Part shown: positions 58,965 through 64,000 of the stretch, in pieces
Layout: every line of letters begins with the position of its first letter
How positions within the stretch are numbered: the first letter of the stretch is position 1
Assembly (NCBI GenBank): GCA_047967505.1
Contig: CM106541.1
Strand: one strand, 5' to 3'
DNA: 64,000 nt
Source: Dipteris shenzhenensis
Taxonomy: Eukaryota > Polypodiophyta > Polypodiopsida > Gleicheniales
Translations under genes and position numbers: made by a program
Notes under the pieces: model-generated
The model's input: only the letters and a program-made list of their open reading frames with translations
Databases searched by the model: none
Told to the model about the DNA's origin: nothing

Positions 58965-59960
58965 CCAACCTAAACCCTAAACCCTATATCCTAAGCCCTA
59001 ACCCTAAGCCTTAAACCTAGACTCCAAACCTAAAATCGTAAACCTCTTGCACATGAAACAAGTTGGTGGGTGCAACCCCAACCTATTGCATACACCCCCA
59101 ACCTATTGCATGTGCAACAGGTTGGTGGATGCAACCCCAACCCATTGCACAAACCACCAAATTTTGGTGATTTTTTAAACAGGTTGCAGTTGCACCCATG
59201 AACTTGTTGCACATGTGCAACAGGTTGGGGGTGTATTTGGTGATTTTGTGCAACCAGTTGGGGTTGCTCCCACCAACCTTTTACACATGTAATAGGTTGA
59301 GGGTGTACCCCAACCTGTTGCATGTGCAACAACAGGTTGGTGGGTGCAAGCCCAACCTGTTGCACAAATCACCAAATTTTGATTATTGTGATAAGTTAGG
59401 GTTGTACCCCCCTTTGCACATGCCCCAACTACTGCGCATGCAACAAGTTGGAAATGCAACCCAAAGCTGTTGCACAAATCACCAAAAATTATCAATTATT
59501 TCTTACATTTAGGGTTTAGCTAGGGTTTATAATCTAGAGACTAGGGTTTAGATATTATGTTTTAGGGTCTAAGATATAGGTTCTAGGGTTTAGGATCAAG
59601 GTTGTAGGGTTTAGGGTTTAGGGTCTAGGGTTTAGGGTTTAGGGTTTAGGGTTTATAGCTTTGTATCTAAGGTTAAGATTTTAGAATATCGAAAATATGG
59701 TCTATGGTTTATGGTTTACGGTTTATGATTTAGGGTTTAGGGGTTTAGGGTTTAGGGTTAGGGTAGCATCTAAGGTAAAGAGTTCAAAATGTAGAATCTA
59801 GGTTGAATGATTTAGGGTCTAGCTACAACGGTTTAGGGTTTAGTGTCTATGGTAAAGAGTTTAGAATGTAGAGTCTAGGTTGAACAATTTAGGGTCTAGG
59901 TGCAAGGGTTTAGGGTTTAAAATTTAGGATGTAGGGTTTAGGGTTTTACAGAGGTCCTAC
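58965..59960. repeat. Inverted telomere-like repeats around a palindromic minisatellite
   Basis: 58970-59030 has degenerate CCCTAAA repeats. 59505-59950 has TTTAGGG repeats on the same strand, i.e. in opposite sense. Between them (59040-59490) CAACCTGTTGCACATG and GCAACAGGTTGGGG units, with CACCAAATTTTGGTG dyads, recur. Degenerate and interstitial, not a functional telomere. Confidence 0.85.
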
Positions 59961-60660
59961 ACTAACATAGTTCAAAGCTTATGCAAAGTATCATATCCAT
60001 TAGAGATGGGCATATAGTCTAAAAGCAAACTAAGTGCTCAATGCTTTTCAACACTCCAGCATGATACATGGTACAAAATAGGGAAATGTGCATTGCAAAC
60101 AACTCAAATGATATCATTTTACATAAGCCTTAAACTAAGAAACTCTAAGGACTGTACAAAGTACCATACACATCAGAGAATCTAAGCAGAACACCTAAAA
60201 GTCCCTGGATGCATTCCTATTAGCACGTAGCTTATAAATTCATTCACTAATTTCTAAAGTAATTATTGATTTTGTACATACCCCTTAATTTATGATATAC
60301 TTGTATTCTTCAATTATTTTGTACATGGAATATTGTTTTATTTGCAAATTAATTTTTTTATATGTTATTTTTTTAAATAAAAATATTTTGGAATCGATTT
60401 TTATTTTATATCAATAATATAAATCATAAATCAGATAGTTTAATATAGCTCTAATGTATATATTAATTATTTTTTATTTAATTATTAGTTAGATATATTT
60501 TGTTTTTTATTTTATATAGCTAATATTAATCATTTTAAAAATAATTTCTTATGAATATATCATATTTATATAATTGTATAGACTATCCTATGTTTAATAT
60601 ATTTTAATATAATTTTTAACACATTATTATATTATATTATATATAAATAATATTATTGAT
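59961..60660. other. AT-rich sequence without genes
   Basis: 60240-60660 is extremely AT-rich (TTATTTTATAT-type). The preceding part has no recognisable motif. Confidence 0.5.
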
Positions 60661-61150
60661 AAAGCGTTGAGAAGAAAAAAAAATCTTTTCTAAGTTGTCG
60701 CATACGCAATAGGTTAGGGAACTTTTTCAAAAATATTATAAATTTTAAAAAAGTGTAAAGGATTGTTGTTGCCTACACAAAAACTTAGGGGAGTTTTTTT
60801 AGAAATCTTTTTAAAAAGTAAAAAGCAAAGCAATATTTTTGAAGGTATTGCTCAGTTAGGTTGGAATTTGAAAAAGCCAAGGTTAAGAGATTTTTTTAAA
60901 GTAAGATTGGAATTTGAAAAAGCCCAAAAAACCGAAGTGTTGCTATGCAATAGGTTAAAAGAAACTAAAAGAAAAGAAGCTTTTTGAAGGCGTTGCTCAC
61001 ACAACAGGTTGGAAGAGATACAAAAATCTTTTAAAAAAGCAAAAAATTTGATAAGTAGACAATGTTACATACACAATAGGTTGGAAATCTCTTCATCATT
61101 TGCATGATTTTGAAAATTTTGTTGATTCATGCAACAGATTGACATGAAGC
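60661..61150. repeat. Degenerate repeats containing GCAACAGGTTGG-like motifs
   Basis: Variants such as GCAATAGGTTAGG, CACAACAGGTTGG and CACAATAGGTTGG recur every 80-150 bp, separated by TTTTTAAAAAAGCAAAAA. They share the core of the minisatellite at 59040-59490. The 74-codon ORF at 60763 is made of these repeats. Confidence 0.55.
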
Positions 61151-61339
61151 GAGAACCAAGAAAAATGAAGAATGAGCTCCCAAACAAAAGGGTGTCTTAT
61201 ACTTACACTTATCCTAGATAGTTTACTAGGCTAACTTGGACTTAATGTGATTGTCCTAAACCAACCGTGATTGGTTCAGCTCAAACACCAGTTATGTGAT
61301 TGTCTTAAACCAGTGTAGTTGAACAGAAAGTAATGGCTT

Positions 61340-62448
61340 TTGAAGACAAATTTACGTGGAGTGTTAGTGCATGGATTTAAGTTTTTTGCAGACATATGGA
61401 TCGATTCCTTGCATCTACATGATAGCAATCAAGTTGTAACGTCAGTTATGAATGCAATTCATAGTGTACATGTAGAAAAAGGTCATTTACCAACAAATTT
61501 GGAAAAACAGGCAAACAATTGCCGATGAGAGAATAAGAATGTACTTTTTTTTGCATTTTGCTCAATGCTAATCGCTCATTGAATCTTCAATGAGAATGAA
61601 GTTGGGTTTTTGTTGGTTGGACACACACATGAGGATATCCATCATGTTTTTAGCACAGTATCAAGAGAGCTAAAACACAAGGACATGGAGACAATGGATG
61701 ACTTGATAAGAAAATGTGGGAGGCAAGTTGGTGGCCACAAGGAAGGTACAATTTGCTCCATGGTTGAAAGGATGTATGATTGGAAGAGCTTTATTCTACC
61801 TTTCATACAAAAAGGTGGTGATGCCCTAATTGGTCATAGCGCTCCACACTATTTTTGCTTTTTCTTAAAGAATGAAAAACCAATGATGCAGTGGCAACAC
61901 TATTCTGATGATACAATATGGGAACCCTAAGAACCTTTTTGTCTCTTAACTTCAATCCCGAGCAAAGAAATACACCCAATATGGGCTCCTATAAAAGAAT
62001 TCAGTGAGAAATATAAAGGTGAAATAGAAGGCTTAAAACCTTTCATTGCATACAAAGAGGAAAATGCTTCATAGATTTCTTGATTGGAAGCCCTCTTGGA
62101 AGGAAAACACTATTTTCATAATTAAGAAGTCCTATCAATTAATAAAGGACCTTGAGAAAATGCGAGCAGATGATGCCAAGGCAAAAAAGCCTTTATTTTG
62201 GCCAAATGTTGGTAATGACTTGTGCCCAACATTTGATGTCTTTGAGAATGAGTTTGATTCGCTACTCCCACGTCCATATTGTGGTCCAAGGAAGAGAGAG
62301 TTTATGCGAAAAGTAGACATAAACATCCACTGCTTTGTTGTAGTTCGACCATCGAATGATGAGAATGAGAATGTTAAGTTTTGGGTTGCAAAAGTGGTGG
62401 ACATGAGCATGGATGACAAGGGAAAAGTTGCAACATTTATAGCACTTT
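61340..62448 (+). pseudogene. DUF7869-like gene remnant
   Basis: The plus strand reads GVLVHGFKFFADIWIDSLHL, NNCR, stop, ENKNVLFFAFCSMLIAH, GFLLVGHTHEDIHHVFSTVS, DALIGHSAPHYFCFF, QWQHYSDDTIWEP and, after frameshifts, WVAKVVDMSMDDKGKVATFI. A large family of eukaryotic proteins of unknown function (called DUF7869, as I recall it) has the same order: an Asp-Asn-Cys..ENKN motif, a VGHTHEDID motif and a C-terminal segment. Here the first Asp is Asn and a TGA follows, so the gene is dead. It was probably transposon-borne; that is inference. It is cut at 62448 by a Copia LTR. Confidence 0.65.
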
Positions 62449-62773
62449 TGTTGAGAGTTGTGGTGCCATGAGCACATGTAGAGCAAAGGTATGAGCAAAG
62501 GGTAAGCTGCCACATGGCATGGAGGAGATATCCCACATGTGAGCAAGCAAATGGATGTAAGTACCCTCACCTATAAAAGGGAGGTTCATTTGAAGTAATA
62601 TCAATCAAGCACTTTGCACTATCTCAAGATTCTCTTTATGAGTCCAAGCTAATCTATCTTGGAACCTAATTGACTTGAGGTACATGTCATGAGCACTCTC
62701 TTCATCATGTCTCCACATAGGTTCCATCCACCTTAGAGTGCTCCATAGATCCTGAGGCACACATGTTTTGTCA
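62449..62773 (+). repeat. Copia H 5' LTR
   Basis: 325 bp from TGTTGAGAGT to TTTTGTCA, with a TATA-like CTATAAAAGG (62572) and, immediately after, the primer site TGGTATCAGAGC (62774-62785). It lies inside the DUF7869-like gene. The other LTR is beyond the window. Confidence 0.82.
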
Positions 62774-64000
62774 TGGTATCAGAGCTTAGGTCTAGTCTCC
62801 TAGATTAGTTGTAGGCATGTCTTAGGAGCTCATGTTTTTCTCCTAGGTTAGTTTTAGTTTTTAGATGGAGAGTTACTTCTTGGTTTCTTGATGTTTTTGT
62901 AAACAAGAGTTCTTATGAAATTTCCGTCTCCCCATTCTGAAAGAGAGCAATTCCTTCATAATCTTCTAAGAGAGAGAGAGAGAGAGATTCATTGAGAAAT
63001 AGGAAGAGACAGTGTCCAATTTCTTGCATTAGCCTTCACAATTCTGAGGGAGACGTCTCAGATCTTGTTCTTTGGGAGCTTCTCTATCTAAGCTAAACCT
63101 CTCCAACAAGTCTCCTTCAACGGTTGGTAGCCCCTCTAAGCTACGACCAAACCAAATGAGCCTCCCAACCGCTCATGACGGGCAACACCAGCTCTCTTAG
63201 TCTGACGACCACTGTAGTCTCCAAGAGCTTCTCAGCTCACATGCACCTGCCCACCGATGAGCCAAGTGGCTCCTAGCCTCATGCAAGCTCGAACGGCGCA
63301 GCAAAGGTCTCCTAGTAAATGCCACGGCCTCTCGACACAGCTCTATTCAACAACGCAAATCGACTAGGCACGGAGCCTTGTATGAATTCTACAGCCAGCA
63401 CGGGGCATCAAACTTGGCTCCAACGTCCTCGCCTCCATCTGCAAGCATGCTCCATACAAAGTCTCTCCTTCACCAAATGGCTGCTCCAGTCCATCACGAT
63501 GCCTGTCCCTACTCCCGAGTTGCAAGAAGCACGCTCATCAAATGCATTCTGTAGCCTCGACTGCAAAAGCAGATCCACCAAAGCCAGCAGCAGTGACTTC
63601 AGCTCCAACGCCTTAACGATCGCCTGCATCTTCTTCACTCCCTGCAACTTCATTGCGCCTAAGCTCACACAGCTGACCCACAGGCATTCCATGATCTTCT
63701 CCAAATAGATCCTCTTCTTGCAGCCAGCTAGCCCCCTCCAGCGACTCTTGCCAGCAGCTCTTGCAATTCACCCATGGCCTCACCCGACTCGAGTCTCCAC
63801 ACGCAGAAGCGGCTCCGTCCATAGCTCCAAGTGCTCTCAATCGTCTATTGCTTCCAATTGCCTAGCCTCTTCTTCGCAAGCCTTTCGTCTGACGTGCGAC
63901 CCTGCAGCTGTGGAGATCATCATTTGCGTCGCCTCACCGCATCAACGTTCTTGCTCCAGATCCTCAAAGCTCTCCTTTCATTTTCTCTAAGGTTGGACCT
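62774..64000 (+). mobile_element. Copia H primer site, leader and GC-richer internal sequence
   Basis: After the primer site comes a leader with a (GA)n run (62970-62985). From about 63100 the sequence becomes clearly richer in C and has a 129-codon plus-strand ORF (63319-63708, MPRPLDTALFNNANRLG) followed by a 90-codon one (63718-63990). Neither resembles gag. No gag start is seen before the window ends, so this is either an unusually long leader or a non-Copia sequence carried inside the element. Confidence 0.5.

Noticed and set aside
60763-60987. 74-codon Lys-rich ORF
   Set aside because: Made of degenerate AT-rich tandem repeats.
62774-62785. tRNA gene suggested by TGGTATCAGAGC, and its complements at 45754, 53653 and 58535
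   Set aside because: No cloverleaf; these are tRNA-Met primer-binding sites next to LTRs.

Overview
The window looks like a repeat-dense, intergenic piece of a land-plant nuclear genome. Evidence: Ty1/Copia and Ty3/Gypsy retrotransposons with plant-type tRNA-Met primer sites (TGGTATCAGAGC), a CACTA element with a Tnp2 transposase, TTTAGGG plant-type telomeric motifs, and the relic of an AP2/ERF transcription factor. No intact host gene was found. I cannot name the species. The abundance of decayed elements and of a DUF7869-like gene would suit a large genome such as a fern, lycophyte or bryophyte, but that is inference.

The main feature is a large two-gene DNA transposon, present twice, that I cannot place in a named superfamily. 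Copy 1 (367-13041, 12.7 kb) is delimited by imperfect terminal inverted repeats (TIRs; core GTAGCAAGCTAAGGGTG) and a TAAA duplication, and splits the gag gene of a plus-strand Copia. Copy 2 (19702-35027) splits the reverse transcriptase of a minus-strand Copia, has lost its right end, and is itself split by a third Copia (29347-34407). Both copies share one plan. Arrays of the palindrome CCTCGATCGAGG lie at both ends. A TATA box just inside each array drives two converging genes: left ORF1 (spliced, coiled coil plus RING-type zinc site) and right ORF2 (a DDE-like transposase with VVDFAENY, SDGCGGQF and GKGEHDGA motifs). Tandem repeats fill ORF1 intron 1 and the centre, the latter with embedded telomeric motifs. 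Each copy has different disabling mutations.

Region by region. 1-14620: Copia C interrupted by transposon copy 1. 14620-37350: a nest in which a CACTA element (C-terminal half 14990-17450, N-terminal half 35390-37350) was invaded by Copia B, then by transposon copy 2, then by Copia A, with a deletion at the right side of the nest. 37400-39510: pyrimidine-rich array. 39515-49258: minus-strand Gypsy interrupted by a complete Copia D (41439-46118, duplication GTCAT). 49925-52713: plus-strand Gypsy integrase and LTR, preceded by a purine array; its LTR forms an inverted repeat with the first Gypsy LTR. 52714-58906: Copia LTR fragments, the ERF pseudogene and several minisatellites. 58965-61150: telomere-like and palindromic satellites. 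61340-62448: decayed DUF7869-like gene, cut by the 5' LTR of a further Copia (62449-62773) that runs out of the window.

The genes do not form a host pathway. The coherent unit is the two-gene transposon; everything else records successive insertions, inversions and decay.
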